Assembly: GCF_028204155.1 (NCBI RefSeq)
Contig: NZ_JAQLOI010000001.1
Location: 682,001 to 746,000 of the forward strand
Direction: 5' to 3'
DNA: 64,000 nt
DNA from: Vibrio algarum
Lineage (GTDB): Bacteria; Pseudomonadota; Gammaproteobacteria; Enterobacterales; Vibrionaceae
The notes beneath the pieces are model-generated. The model was not told where the DNA came from. It made no database searches and saw only the letters and a program-made list of their open reading frames with translations. Below are positions 1-9,161 of this stretch, piece by piece (position 1 is the stretch's first letter; every line of letters starts with the position of its first letter). Position numbers and translations under genes: made by a program.

Positions 1-82
1 TCTTCTCTGCTAGTAGTTCGGCAATTTGTTTGTATTTTGGTGCAGTATTTGTTTTGGATAACGCAAACTCTATGATTGTCAT
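1..82 (-). CDS. MocR/GntR-family transcriptional regulator, N-terminal fragment
   Basis: The first 27 codons of a gene read leftwards out of the window. The start ATG lies at 82-80. The visible residues (MTIIEFALSK, then YKQIAELLAE) look like the opening of a GntR-type winged helix as found in MocR/PdxR regulators, which carry an aminotransferase-like domain further on. It is divergent from a LysE-type exporter, a common pairing in which the regulator controls the exporter. The family call rests on a short fragment and on that context. Confidence 0.5.
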   Translation of the reverse strand, partial: MTIIEFALSKTNTAPKYKQIAELLAEK

Positions 83-209
83 GGTGACAATAAACCTTTT
101 GATCTTTAATAATTACATTGTTATGGTCATTTTGTGCGCACAAAAGAGAAAAATCAACTAATAAATAAGTATTGTACCGATACAATTTTCACTGTGTGAG
201 GAAAGTAAA

Positions 210-806
210 ATGGAATGGCAGTTTTTTATCTCAATTGCAATGTTTGCTCTAGTGATGACAGGGACACCTGGACCAAACAACGTTATGTTAACCGCTTCAG
301 GCGCTAATTTTGGATATCGAAGATCATTGCCGCATGCTTTTGGGATTGGTGTGGGATTGATGAGCATGGTATTTTTGCTGGCTTCAGGGCTTGGACTCAT
401 CTTTCAACAATATCCAATAATTCAAGAAGCAATGAAATGGATAGGTAGTGGCTACTTATTGTATTTAGCCTGGAAAATAGCTAACGCAAAGCCAAGCTCG
501 GGCCATAGTGATATAACCAGTAAACCAATGACATTTATTGAAGCTGCATTGTTTCAGTATCTTAACCCTAAAGCGTGGATGATGATGGTGACGGCAATTG
601 GATCATTTTCACTGGAAGGTGGAGAATATTGGTGGTCAATACTGGTGATCGCTGCCATTTTTTGGATTTTTCAAATACAGACTTCTTCTATCTGGGTAGG
701 TTTTGGTACGTTGATTGGACGGTGGTTGTCGAGTTCCTCGGCTTGGAGACGATTTAACCTTTGTATGGGATCCTTAACGGCGGTTTGTGTGGTATTTATC
801 TGGTGA
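210..806 (+). CDS. LysE/RhtB-family amino-acid exporter
   Basis: A 198-residue inner-membrane protein, the normal length for the LysE/RhtB superfamily, which exports amino acids or related metabolites. The family motif TPGPNN sits at residues 19-24 just after the first membrane segment, and a second conserved stretch (QYLNPKAW) follows near residue 115. Several hydrophobic segments run through the rest. A GAGGAAAG ribosome-binding site precedes the ATG. The divergent regulator at the window edge probably controls it. The substrate cannot be read from sequence. Confidence 0.85.
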   Translation: MEWQFFISIAMFALVMTGTPGPNNVMLTASGANFGYRRSLPHAFGIGVGLMSMVFLLASGLGLIFQQYPIIQEAMKWIGSGYLLYLAWKIANAKPSSGHSDITSKPMTFIEAALFQYLNPKAWMMMVTAIGSFSLEGGEYWWSILVIAAIFWIFQIQTSSIWVGFGTLIGRWLSSSSAWRRFNLCMGSLTAVCVVFIW

Positions 807-909
807 AGCATTGCTTTGTCTATGTTGTTATCCTCACTTTCTGAGAATAACAACATAGATAAGAGAATAGAAATTAGCACCGGTAGAAAATGAGCAGATC
901 TGATAATTA

Positions 910-1643
910 CTATAGATTTATTTTAGTCATACAAAACTGTGAAAACTTCACTAATACTTGACGCGCGCAATTGGTCTCGAAAATGGCAGCTAGTTTTTCT
1001 GCATACTCTTCGATGACATGCTCTTTTAAGCCGGTAAGTGAAAGTCGCATAATATCTGCTGTAAATTCAGGGTGAAATTGAACTCCCCATGCACATTCCC
1101 CAATTCTAAATGCGTGGTGTGGCTCGAATTCGTTATTAGCTAATAGCGTGGCTTCTTTTGGCAGTGTTAACACCGATTGAAAGTGGACTGCGTGAGCGGA
1201 AAACTGGGCAGGCAAAAACGAAAAGAGTGGGTCGTTTTCTGCGGAACTTAGTTTGTTGATGTTGACCGTGCCTATTTCAAGACCTTTCGGGTGGTAACCA
1301 ACCTCTCCCCCATCGCTTGGGCGATAAGTTGATGTCCGAAGCAGATGCCTAGCAATGGTATTTTGTTGTTTATAAGGTCAGATATTTCTGATGAAAGGCG
1401 CTGCATCCAGTTTGTTTTTTCAGTTGCCATAGATAAAGACCCCATAATGATCACGCCTGCTATTGAATCAAAATTGGGTAGTGAGCTTGATATTCCATCA
1501 TGAAAAATGATTTCGATAGGTTGTCTATCTAAACAGGGAAGCTCATATGTGATGGCATTTTTTGCCCAAATTTCAAAATCACCGAACTTTTCTCTTTGTG
1601 CTTCAGGGGCTGAGCCCACATTTACAATGACTAATTTCTTCAT
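910..1643 (-). pseudogene. Class I glutamine amidotransferase domain protein, frameshifted
   Basis: Two reading frames together make one protein of about 244 residues of the GMP-synthase-like class I glutamine amidotransferase family, which releases ammonia from glutamine. The N-terminal part has the nucleophile-elbow motif GICFGHQ with Cys101; the C-terminal part has the catalytic His-Glu in QFHPEF. The frame breaks at a run of five C at 1307-1311. Adding one base gives an unbroken MGGEVGYHPKGLEIG, the usual family sequence. The start is the ATG at 1643-1641, not an upstream one. Probably an intact gene with a sequencing error. The acceptor substrate is unknown. Confidence 0.75.
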
Positions 1644-1918
1644 TATTTGACCTTTTGACCATCCATGATCCAAAAACTACTTTATACAAATTGTACTCAT
1701 TTACTGGTCATATGAAATGGGCTCTTTGTAGCGAACATTCATAGGCATAAATGCCTAGAGTTGTTTGCGAAATCTCATTCATTTTGATCACATAAATAAT
1801 GTAAATAGTATAACGAGTGTTAAGGTGTCTTTAAGTATCGGTTCTTTTAAACACCAATGCTTTACATCATTAATGTAGGTAAATCAGTGAATTGGTTCAA
1901 TGGTTTTTTACTGTGGCA

Positions 1919-2379
1919 TTAACTGGTAGGTTTAGAAAAGGCGCTAAATAGATGCTCAGCATTGAGTGAACGGCAGTATCCAAGTGTTAGCGACTCAGAT
2001 GTATTGGTTGAGAGCTGTAGAGAGTTTATACAGTCAACCAAGTCAGATTGTTGTTGCTTTTCTAGCAGCAACTCAAATTCTAATGATTCCCGGTATAGTG
2101 TTGCTGGTACATGAGGTTTTATTTTTTTCTTAGTGTTCGATATTGAAGTAGTAACTCTTCAGTGTGCTGAAGGCAGTGGAGTAGCTTGCCCCAATCATCA
2201 TCATTGAAAATAAGTTTTTGTTCATCTAACCATTTTAGTAGTAGCAATAAATTTACATTGCCATGAAAATTGTTTTGTAGTGAAAGACACGCTTCTTTTA
2301 CCCCTCGCACGCTATAATACTGCAAACTGAATTGCCAGAGCCGTTCTAACGTCAGTGTAAAAGAAGCGAGTTTTGTCAT
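1919..2379 (-). pseudogene. TIGR02444/DUF2390 family protein, frameshifted
   Basis: A small protein of unknown function starting MTKLASFTLT, immediately downstream of yheS with a one-base overlap, as seen in other vibrios. The frame stops early after RTLRKK, at a run of seven T (2122-2128, plus strand). One added base continues the frame through KIKPHVPATLYRESLEFELL to a stop at 1919-1921, giving about 153 residues, the usual family length. I see no catalytic motif. Probably an intact gene with a homopolymer undercall; the family name is from recall of the neighbourhood and sequence style. Confidence 0.6.
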
Positions 2380-4292
2380 TAAAGTTCCTGTTCCATCTCC
2401 TCTAGCGACTCTTGAATGGTCATCCACTCGAGTTCTGTCTCTTCTAGTTCAGATTTAGATGTCGCTTGAAGGGCTAATACTTTATTAAGTTTAGCTTTAT
2501 TTTCAGCTTGGTACAGAGAAGTATCCAATAATTCTTGTTCAGCCTCCGAGAGTATTACGCCAAGCTTATCCATTTTCTTTTCGAGCTTCTCAAGTTCTTT
2601 TCGTAGTGGTGCGGTCTTTTTACGAAATTCAGCTTCTTTACGTTTTTGTTCTTTTTTTGCTGCCGCGTTATTCGTTGTATTTTTTACAGGCAGATCTTGT
2701 GCGGCTTCTTTTTTATCAGCCTTGTTTTGTTCTGTCAGCCATTTGTAGTAGTCATTTAAGTCGCCATCAAAAGGTGAAACCTGACGGTCGTGTACTAGGT
2801 AAAGGTCATCGGTTGTAGCGCGAAGTAGGTACCTATCATGACTGACGATAACCATCGCGCCCTCAAATGTTTGCAATGCAAACGTCAATGCCTGACGCAT
2901 GTCCAAATCGAGGTGGTTGGTTGGTTCATCAAGTAACAATAGGTTTGGTTTTTGCCATACGACTAACGCGAGTACTAAGCGAGCTTTTTCACCACCCGAG
3001 AAAGGGGCGACTTTATCTAATGCTTTGTCACCATGAAACCCAAAGCTACCCAAATAGTTTCTTAGCTCTTGTTCCGTCTGTTTTGGCGCAATTTGCATCA
3101 TATGTTGCAAAGGCGTTTCTTCGGGATGCAGTGTTTCTAACTGGTGCTGGGCAAAGTAGCCTATATTGACACCTTGAGAGTAAGTTAGATCGCCCCCTTG
3201 TGGTGAAAGTTCACTTGAAAGCAGTTTAATTAGCGTGGATTTACCGGCTCCATTTCGTCCTAACAGTCCGATACGGCTACCTGGAACCAAATTCAGACGA
3301 ATCTTTTCTAATATAAGGTTATCACCATAGCCTGCTGACACCTCATCCATCATTAGTATTGGATTTGGTAGCGCCGACGGTACGCGAAACTCGAAGCTGA
3401 ATGGATTATCTAATTGTGCTGGAAGAACCTTTTCCATCTTTTCTAGGGCTTTGATTCTGCTTTGAGCTTGCTTTGCTTTGGAGGCTTTATAGCGGAAGCG
3501 ATCAATATAACTCTGCATATGATTAACTTGCTTCTGCTGCTTTTGGTACATCGCTTGTTGTAGCACCAATTTTTCAGCACGCTGGTTTTCAAACGATGAA
3601 TAGTTGCCAGTGTATTGATTTAGAAGCTGGTTTTCCACGTGGATAATTCTATTAATAATTGGATCTAAAAAATCCCGATCATGAGAAATTAAAATGAGTG
3701 TCCCCGGGTAATTTTGCAGCCATTTCTCAAGCCACATGACGGCATCAAGATCTAAGTGGTTGGTTGGCTCATCAAGCAACAGTAGATCTGATCGGCACAA
3801 TAAGGCTTGGGCTAAATTTAAACGCATACGCCAACCACCAGAAAATTGAGTCAAATTCCAACTCATTTGTTCTTGGCTAAAGCCTAAACCATTAAGCAGT
3901 TCAGCCGATCGCGCTCGTATAGTGTAGCCACCAATGGTGTCTATTTTTCCATGTAATTCGGCAACTAAGGTCCCATCGTCAACCTCTTCTGCTCGAGCTA
4001 ATTGTTCTTCTAAATTTCGATATTCTCTATCACCATCAATAACATATTCCAGAGCAGGACGTTCCAAAGCTGGCGTTTCTTGTGCAACCCAAGCAAGCTC
4101 CCAATGAGCTGGTTGAGCAAATGAGCCTGCGTCAATGGACAGTTCGCCTTTCAATAGTGCAAATAGCGTGGATTTACCACAACCATTTTTACCCACTAAA
4201 CCGACTTTATCTCCGGGGTGTATAGTTGCGGTAGCTTGATCTAGTAGAGCTTTACCGCCTCGAAGCAGCTGAATATCTGAAAACGTAATCAT
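2379..4292 (-). CDS. yheS: ABC-F family ATPase YheS
   Basis: A 637-residue soluble protein with two ABC ATPase domains and no membrane segments, the ABC-F layout of ribosome-associated translation factors. The first Walker A is GKNGCGKST (about residues 34-42) with signature FSGGW; the second is GRNGAGKST with signature FSGGEK; both Walker B motifs read LLLLDEPTNHLDLD. A charged linker separates the domains, and a Lys/Glu-rich coiled-coil tail of about 100 residues follows. It is divergent from kefG, the same arrangement as yheS/kefG in E. coli. It probably acts on stalled ribosomes, a family-level inference. Confidence 0.92.
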   Translation of the reverse strand: MITFSDIQLLRGGKALLDQATATIHPGDKVGLVGKNGCGKSTLFALLKGELSIDAGSFAQPAHWELAWVAQETPALERPALEYVIDGDREYRNLEEQLARAEEVDDGTLVAELHGKIDTIGGYTIRARSAELLNGLGFSQEQMSWNLTQFSGGWRMRLNLAQALLCRSDLLLLDEPTNHLDLDAVMWLEKWLQNYPGTLILISHDRDFLDPIINRIIHVENQLLNQYTGNYSSFENQRAEKLVLQQAMYQKQQKQVNHMQSYIDRFRYKASKAKQAQSRIKALEKMEKVLPAQLDNPFSFEFRVPSALPNPILMMDEVSAGYGDNLILEKIRLNLVPGSRIGLLGRNGAGKSTLIKLLSSELSPQGGDLTYSQGVNIGYFAQHQLETLHPEETPLQHMMQIAPKQTEQELRNYLGSFGFHGDKALDKVAPFSGGEKARLVLALVVWQKPNLLLLDEPTNHLDLDMRQALTFALQTFEGAMVIVSHDRYLLRATTDDLYLVHDRQVSPFDGDLNDYYKWLTEQNKADKKEAAQDLPVKNTTNNAAAKKEQKRKEAEFRKKTAPLRKELEKLEKKMDKLGVILSEAEQELLDTSLYQAENKAKLNKVLALQATSKSELEETELEWMTIQESLEEMEQEL

Positions 4293-4475
4293 AGAAATCT
4301 TATTGATAGGAAATGGTTTAAACGCGGGAATAGTAGGCGTTCTGAGAATAAAAGTCGATCATTATGCAATTTGCGATATGATGTTTAACACTAAAAAAAT
4401 GAATATAGCGACAATTTCATTGGTAAGAGTTAATTTATCAATGACCGCAACTAAGTAAAGGAAGCTCTTCAAGGA

Positions 4476-5069
4476 ATGATAGACGCGACTATACCCTTAC
4501 CGCGAATTTTGGTGATTTTTGTACATCCAGAACTTGATACCTCTGTTGCCAATAACGTGATGCTAAAAAAAGTTGAAGATCTAGAACACGTCACTGTTCA
4601 TGATCTTTATGCCCAGTACCCAGACTTTTTTATAGATGTTCAAAAAGAGCATGAACTGCTCCTGTCTCACGATATCATCGTATTCCAACACCCTTTGTAT
4701 ATGTATTCCTGCCCAGCTTTATTGAAGGAGTGGATGGATCGCGTTTTAGGCAAAGGCTTTGCTTTTGGGGATAATTGTGCGTTAGAAGGCAAACATTGGA
4801 GAAGTGTTATTACCACTGGAGGGGCTCGCGAAGCCTTTGCTGCATCAGGTTACAATAAATATCCAATGGAAGAGATTTTACAACCCTTTGAGTTAACGGC
4901 TGGGTTATGTCGAATGCACTGGTTAGAGCCACTTGTTGTGCATTGGGCAAGACATATCTCTGATATAGAACGATTGCAACACGCCGAAGCTTACCGCGAC
5001 TGGCTAAAGAACCCATGGGAACAATTTAAAGCAGATAAATCGGGGGGAATGTTTGATGGCAATGACTAA
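4476..5069 (+). CDS. kefG: Glutathione-regulated potassium-efflux ancillary protein KefG
   Basis: A 197-residue flavodoxin-fold quinone-reductase-like protein. In the Kef systems it is the cytoplasmic partner needed for full activity of the KefB antiporter during electrophile stress. The opening (RILVIFVHPELDTSVAN) and the stretch FQHPLYMYSCPALLKEWMD match the NAD(P)H-oxidoreductase family. The stop overlaps the start of kefB by a few codons, so the two are translationally coupled. An AAGGA site precedes the ATG. Confidence 0.9.
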   Translation: MIDATIPLPRILVIFVHPELDTSVANNVMLKKVEDLEHVTVHDLYAQYPDFFIDVQKEHELLLSHDIIVFQHPLYMYSCPALLKEWMDRVLGKGFAFGDNCALEGKHWRSVITTGGAREAFAASGYNKYPMEEILQPFELTAGLCRMHWLEPLVVHWARHISDIERLQHAEAYRDWLKNPWEQFKADKSGGMFDGND

Positions 5070-6852
5070 CGATTTTTTGCAAAGTGGTGTGATTTTTCTT
5101 TCTGCAGCTGTCGTTGCGGTTCCACTTGCACAGCGATTAGGGCTTGGTTCTGTTTTAGGTTATCTACTCGCTGGTGTCGCGATCGGACCTTGGGGCTTTG
5201 GATTAATTAGCGATGTAGATGCCATTCTCCACTTTGCGGAATTTGGCGTGGTGTTATTACTTTTTCTTATCGGTTTAGAGCTTAACCCTAAAAAATTATG
5301 GCAGATGAGAAGCCCCATTTTGGGTTTAGGTGGTGCTCAAGTTGTCGTGACCTCTTGCGTGCTTGCTAGTATCGCGAGCTTTTTGGGGCTTTCATGGCAA
5401 ACCAGCTTGGTTGTGGGGATGGGGTTGGCTTTGTCTTCAACCGCTATAGCGTTGCGAGTTATTGAAGAACAAGGATTAGCAGGCAGTGAAACGGGTCAAT
5501 CCGGTTTTGCTGTTCTATTGTTCCAAGATATTGCGGTGATACCGATGCTTGCGATATTGCCAATACTTGCAGGTGGAAGTGGTGGGGGAGATTGGTTAGA
5601 TACAATAACGACCTTTGGGTCCATTATCGTTTTACTTGTTGGTGGTCACTTTCTATTACGTCCTCTATTTCGATATGTTGTGACCAGTGGAGTCAGAGAG
5701 TTATTCACCGTGGCGGCATTACTCGTTGTCATTGGTATAGCACTAATTATGCAAAGCCTGGGCTTATCTATGGCTTTAGGTACTTTTTTAGCGGGTGTTC
5801 TGCTTGCTGAAAGTGAATATAGACATGAGCTAGAAGTGGCGATTGAACCCTTTAAAGGATTGTTATTGGGGTTGTTTTTTATTGCAGTTGGAATGGCGGT
5901 AAACCTAGGTTTAATTGTGTTAGAGCCGATTCAAGTGTTTATTGCTGTTGTTAGTTTGGTCGCAATAAAAGGGATCATTCTTTATGTTTTAGCCCGTTTA
6001 TTTGGTACTCAAGCAAAAGCTCGCAGTAGAATGGCTGCGATTTTGAGTCAAGGTGGTGAGTTCGCCTTTGTGCTTTTTACCGCAGCTCAAGCTGAAAATT
6101 TGTTAGCGCCTGAATTAGTGTCTTTCTTATTAGTGGTGGTGAGTTTATCTATGGTTACGACCCCATTGTTGTTACTGGCCCAGAAAAAATGGTTTTCAGC
6201 GACGATTAACAACGATGAGGGCTTAGCTAAAGAGGACGTCATCAACAGAAATCCGAGGGTGATAATTGCCGGTTTTGGTCGTTTTGGTCAAGTCGTTGGT
6301 CGACTCATGTACGCCAATAAAATCCGTATTACGGTTTTAGAAAGTGATGCTAGCCAAATAAGGTTGCTAAGAAAATATGGTTACAAAGTTTTTTATGGTG
6401 ATGCGACTCAGTTAGATTTACTACGAGCGGCTGGTGCTGATAAAGCTGAAGCCTTAGTTGCTTGTACTGATAACCCTGACGAGATTTTGCATATAGTGGA
6501 AATATGTCAGCAACATTTCCCTAATCTCAAGATCCTTGCTCGCGCACGAAGTCGTGTAGAAGCGTATCAATTATTAAATCACGGAGTTCCTAATTATTCC
6601 CGTGAAACCTTTTTGGGCGCATTAGATTTAGGTCGTCAACTATTGGTTGAATTAGGAATGCACCCTTATCAGGCAAAAAGAGCAGAGGATCACTTCCGTA
6701 AGTTAGACAATGCCATGCTTAAAGAGTTACTACCCAAGCATACCGACGATAAAGACCTCGCGCAGCGTTCAAAAGAATCCCGAAAAGAGCTAGAAGAAAT
6801 ATTCGGTCAAGAGATGGAAACCGACAACCAGTCGACCAATCACTGGAAGTAA
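5056..6852 (+). CDS. kefB: Glutathione-regulated potassium/proton antiporter KefB
   Basis: A 598-residue CPA2-type potassium/proton antiporter. About twelve membrane segments fill the first 390 residues; a Rossmann RCK/TrkA-N domain follows, beginning VIIAGFGRFGQVVG, and then a charged tail. Glutathione adducts gate such antiporters so that the cytoplasm acidifies during electrophile attack. The ATG at 5056 lies inside the end of kefG; a second ATG at 5062 is also possible. With kefG it forms a two-gene operon, and yheV follows closely. Confidence 0.92.
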   Translation: MAMTNDFLQSGVIFLSAAVVAVPLAQRLGLGSVLGYLLAGVAIGPWGFGLISDVDAILHFAEFGVVLLLFLIGLELNPKKLWQMRSPILGLGGAQVVVTSCVLASIASFLGLSWQTSLVVGMGLALSSTAIALRVIEEQGLAGSETGQSGFAVLLFQDIAVIPMLAILPILAGGSGGGDWLDTITTFGSIIVLLVGGHFLLRPLFRYVVTSGVRELFTVAALLVVIGIALIMQSLGLSMALGTFLAGVLLAESEYRHELEVAIEPFKGLLLGLFFIAVGMAVNLGLIVLEPIQVFIAVVSLVAIKGIILYVLARLFGTQAKARSRMAAILSQGGEFAFVLFTAAQAENLLAPELVSFLLVVVSLSMVTTPLLLLAQKKWFSATINNDEGLAKEDVINRNPRVIIAGFGRFGQVVGRLMYANKIRITVLESDASQIRLLRKYGYKVFYGDATQLDLLRAAGADKAEALVACTDNPDEILHIVEICQQHFPNLKILARARSRVEAYQLLNHGVPNYSRETFLGALDLGRQLLVELGMHPYQAKRAEDHFRKLDNAMLKELLPKHTDDKDLAQRSKESRKELEEIFGQEMETDNQSTNHWK

Positions 6853-6906
6853 TCGTATTCTACCCAGCAGCCGATCAGAAGAAATAAGAAAGCAGGTTTA
6901 ATAACA

Positions 6907-7104
6907 ATGAAAATAAAAAAACGATTTATTGCAGGTGCAAGTTGTCCTAAATGTTCAGCGCAAGATTCTCTGCGTTGGTGGGTTGAAAATAGTATCGAAA
7001 TGGTAGAGTGCGTTGAATGTGGGCATATCGATAAACGTCTGCCTAAATCTGCGGAGTCATCAGAGCACGCTGGTGAAGATATGATCGGTTTTTTTAAGCC
7101 CTAG
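6907..7104 (+). CDS. yheV: YheV family zinc-ribbon protein
   Basis: A 65-residue protein with two cysteine pairs, Cys13/Cys16 and Cys35/Cys38, spaced as in a small zinc ribbon. The sequence between them (SLRWWVENSIEMVECVECGH) is characteristic of the YheV/DUF2387 family. It follows kefB by 54 bases, as yheV follows kefB in enterobacteria, so it is likely in the same transcript. No biochemical function is established for the family. Confidence 0.85.
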   Translation: MKIKKRFIAGASCPKCSAQDSLRWWVENSIEMVECVECGHIDKRLPKSAESSEHAGEDMIGFFKP

Positions 7105-7207
7105 GGTTTGAGTTTCATTATTTTGCCCCCATAATAAGCCGTATTCAAAATGAAAATAATCTTGATGGTAGATAGTTCAACTACCCCTAATTCTCTTTGG
7201 AGCAAAA

Positions 7208-7816
7208 ATGAATATTGAAAAAAACGTTGTAGTGAGCCTTGCATACCAAGTGAAGCTTGAAGAAGGTGTAGTTGTTGATGAAGCTACAGTAGAAAATCCA
7301 TTGGATTACCTACACGGTCACAACAATCTAATTACTGGCCTTGAAACTCAACTTGAAGGCAAAACGGTAGGTGATAAATTCTCTGCAACCATCGCTCCAG
7401 AAGATGCGTACGGTGAGCATAATGACGCACTTGTTCAACGTGTACCTGCGAATGTTTTTCAAGGTGTTGAGCAAATTGAAGTTGGTATGCGTTTCTTAGC
7501 TGACACTGACCAAGGCCCAATTCCAGTTGAAGTAACAGAAGTGGATGGCGATGAAGTTGTCGTTGATGGTAACCACATGCTTGCAGGTCAAACATTAACA
7601 TTTGATGTTGAAGTCATGGGTATGCGTGAAGCTACGGCTGAAGAAGTTGAGCATGGACACATCCATAAAGAAGGTGGTTGTGGCCATGACCACGATCACG
7701 AAGGCGGTTGTTGTGGTGGCGAAGGCCATGACCATGGTGAAGGCAAGAAAGAAGGCTGCTGTGGCGGTGGCAAAGGCAAAGGTGAGAACGGCGGCGGTTG
7801 TGGCTGTTCACACTAA
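7208..7816 (+). CDS. slyD: FKBP-type peptidyl-prolyl isomerase SlyD
   Basis: A 202-residue cytoplasmic FKBP-type prolyl isomerase and metallochaperone. The first 70 residues and residues 120-150 form the FKBP fold, with the insert-in-flap chaperone domain between. From about residue 150 the protein is a tail rich in His, Cys and Gly, the nickel-binding tail that supplies metal for hydrogenase maturation in E. coli. It has its own strong ribosome-binding site and is followed by a terminator. Confidence 0.92.
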   Translation: MNIEKNVVVSLAYQVKLEEGVVVDEATVENPLDYLHGHNNLITGLETQLEGKTVGDKFSATIAPEDAYGEHNDALVQRVPANVFQGVEQIEVGMRFLADTDQGPIPVEVTEVDGDEVVVDGNHMLAGQTLTFDVEVMGMREATAEEVEHGHIHKEGGCGHDHDHEGGCCGGEGHDHGEGKKEGCCGGGKGKGENGGGCGCSH

Positions 7817-7868
7817 GTATGATCAAATTCTAGCGGGCTTATTTATGGCCCGGTAAAATGATTTGAAT

Positions 7869-7907
7869 AAAGCCCTAAGAACTCTGAGAGTTATTTAGGG
7901 CTTTTTT
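7869..7907 (+). terminator. Rho-independent terminator after slyD
   Basis: Ten-base stem arms AAAGCCCTAA and TTAGGGCTTT, followed by a run of T. Confidence 0.8.
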
Positions 7908-7929
7908 ATTTATAAATTAAGGACGATTT

Positions 7930-8889
7930 ATGTCAATTTCTCCATTTGCAATCGCTATTCATGGTGGTGCTGGTACCATCTTGAGAGAAAATTTAACGCC
8001 GGAACTCGATAAGCAAATCAGAGCTGCATTAGAACAATCTGTACGTGCTGGATATGACATTTTAAATAAAGGTGGCGACGCCTTAGATGCTTCGGTGGCC
8101 GCAGTAAAGGTGTTGGAAGATTGCCCACACTTTAATGCGGGTAAGGGGTCGGTAATGACCCATACAGAGATGGTGGAGATGGATGCATCCGTGATGCATG
8201 GAAAAGAGATGGAAGCGGGTGCTGTAGCGGCAGTCAAACACATTAAAAACCCGATAGAACTCGCTCGTGATGTGATGAATAAAAGTGAGCATGTGTTTCT
8301 GATTGGTGATGGCGCAGAAGAGTTTGCCTTTGATAATGGCTTTGATTATACCGAGCAAGACTATTTTTTTACGGATCGTCGCTATGAACAATTACAGTCT
8401 ATGAAAGAGTCCGGAACATTTGGCCTTTCTGAATCTAAATTTCCTGATGACAAAAAATTCGGCACTGTCGGAGCGGTGGCGTTGGATAAATTTGGCAATC
8501 TGGCGGCTGCAACAAGTACTGGTGGCTTGACTAACAAAAAGTATGGGCGTGTTGGTGACTCTCCTATAATTGGTGCGGGCACATTTGCAGAAAATAACAA
8601 TGTTGCTATTTCTACTACAGGAATGGGCGAGTGTTTCATACGTAAAATGGTAGCAGCTGATGTTGCTGCTCGAATGAGATATCTTAAAGAAGATGTGTAT
8701 ACCGCGAGTGAAATGGTCATACAAGGCGAGTTAAAATTGATGGGAGGTGAGGGAGGACTCATTGCGATTGATCATCAAGGAAATATTCATAATGCAATGA
8801 ATAGCTTAGGGATGTATCGAGCGAGTATTAACGTACACGGTCAGTTGGATGTGGCGATATTCGCTGATGAGGTGTTAAAGGCGAGTTAA
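7930..8889 (+). CDS. Isoaspartyl peptidase / plant-type L-asparaginase
   Basis: A 319-residue Ntn-hydrolase of the asparaginase-2 family (like E. coli IaaA), which cleaves isoaspartyl dipeptides and has weak asparaginase activity. It is made as a precursor that cuts itself before a threonine. Here that residue is Thr179, in KKFGTVGAVA, and the GG-type substrate loop GAGTFAENN follows. The N-terminal IHGGAGT is also typical. It lies alone between slyD and slyX, with an AAGGACG ribosome-binding site. Confidence 0.88.
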   Translation: MSISPFAIAIHGGAGTILRENLTPELDKQIRAALEQSVRAGYDILNKGGDALDASVAAVKVLEDCPHFNAGKGSVMTHTEMVEMDASVMHGKEMEAGAVAAVKHIKNPIELARDVMNKSEHVFLIGDGAEEFAFDNGFDYTEQDYFFTDRRYEQLQSMKESGTFGLSESKFPDDKKFGTVGAVALDKFGNLAAATSTGGLTNKKYGRVGDSPIIGAGTFAENNNVAISTTGMGECFIRKMVAADVAARMRYLKEDVYTASEMVIQGELKLMGGEGGLIAIDHQGNIHNAMNSLGMYRASINVHGQLDVAIFADEVLKAS

Positions 8890-8933
8890 ACATAGGGTAA
8901 CAGGCCTCCTCGAACATACTTGTTGGACTCAAA

Positions 8934-9161
8934 TTAATAGTGTGGTGGAGGGGTTTCTTCAGAGGCATCTGCCAAATTTGAGGAATCCATGTTTTTCACT
9001 TTTCCAACCACATATTTCATCTGATCTTGCATCTTGGTTATAAGGAGTTGCTGTTGGCTAAGTGCATCGTTTAGTTCGTCAATCGTTTGTTCTTGGAAAG
9101 CCGCTTTGTACTCTAGGTCTTCAATGCGCTGCTGTAATTCTTGAGTCGTGTTATTAGTCAT
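8934..9161 (-). CDS. slyX: SlyX family protein
   Basis: A 75-residue, almost wholly coiled-coil protein (heptads over residues 5-55) ending in the family hallmark PPPHY. SlyX is conserved beside slyD/fkpA in gammaproteobacteria; its function is not established. It overlaps the end of the WD40 gene by 8 bases, so the two are probably co-transcribed on the minus strand. Confidence 0.88.
   Translation of the reverse strand: MTNNTTQELQQRIEDLEYKAAFQEQTIDELNDALSQQQLLITKMQDQMKYVVGKVKNMDSSNLADASEETPPPHY

Noticed and set aside
1742..1757. Short palindrome AGGCAT-AA-ATGCCT upstream of the amidotransferase gene
   Set aside because: Too short and isolated to call an operator or terminator.
2606..3169. 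Plus-strand frames opposite yheS
   Set aside because: Shadow frames of a clear ABC-F gene, without ribosome-binding sites.
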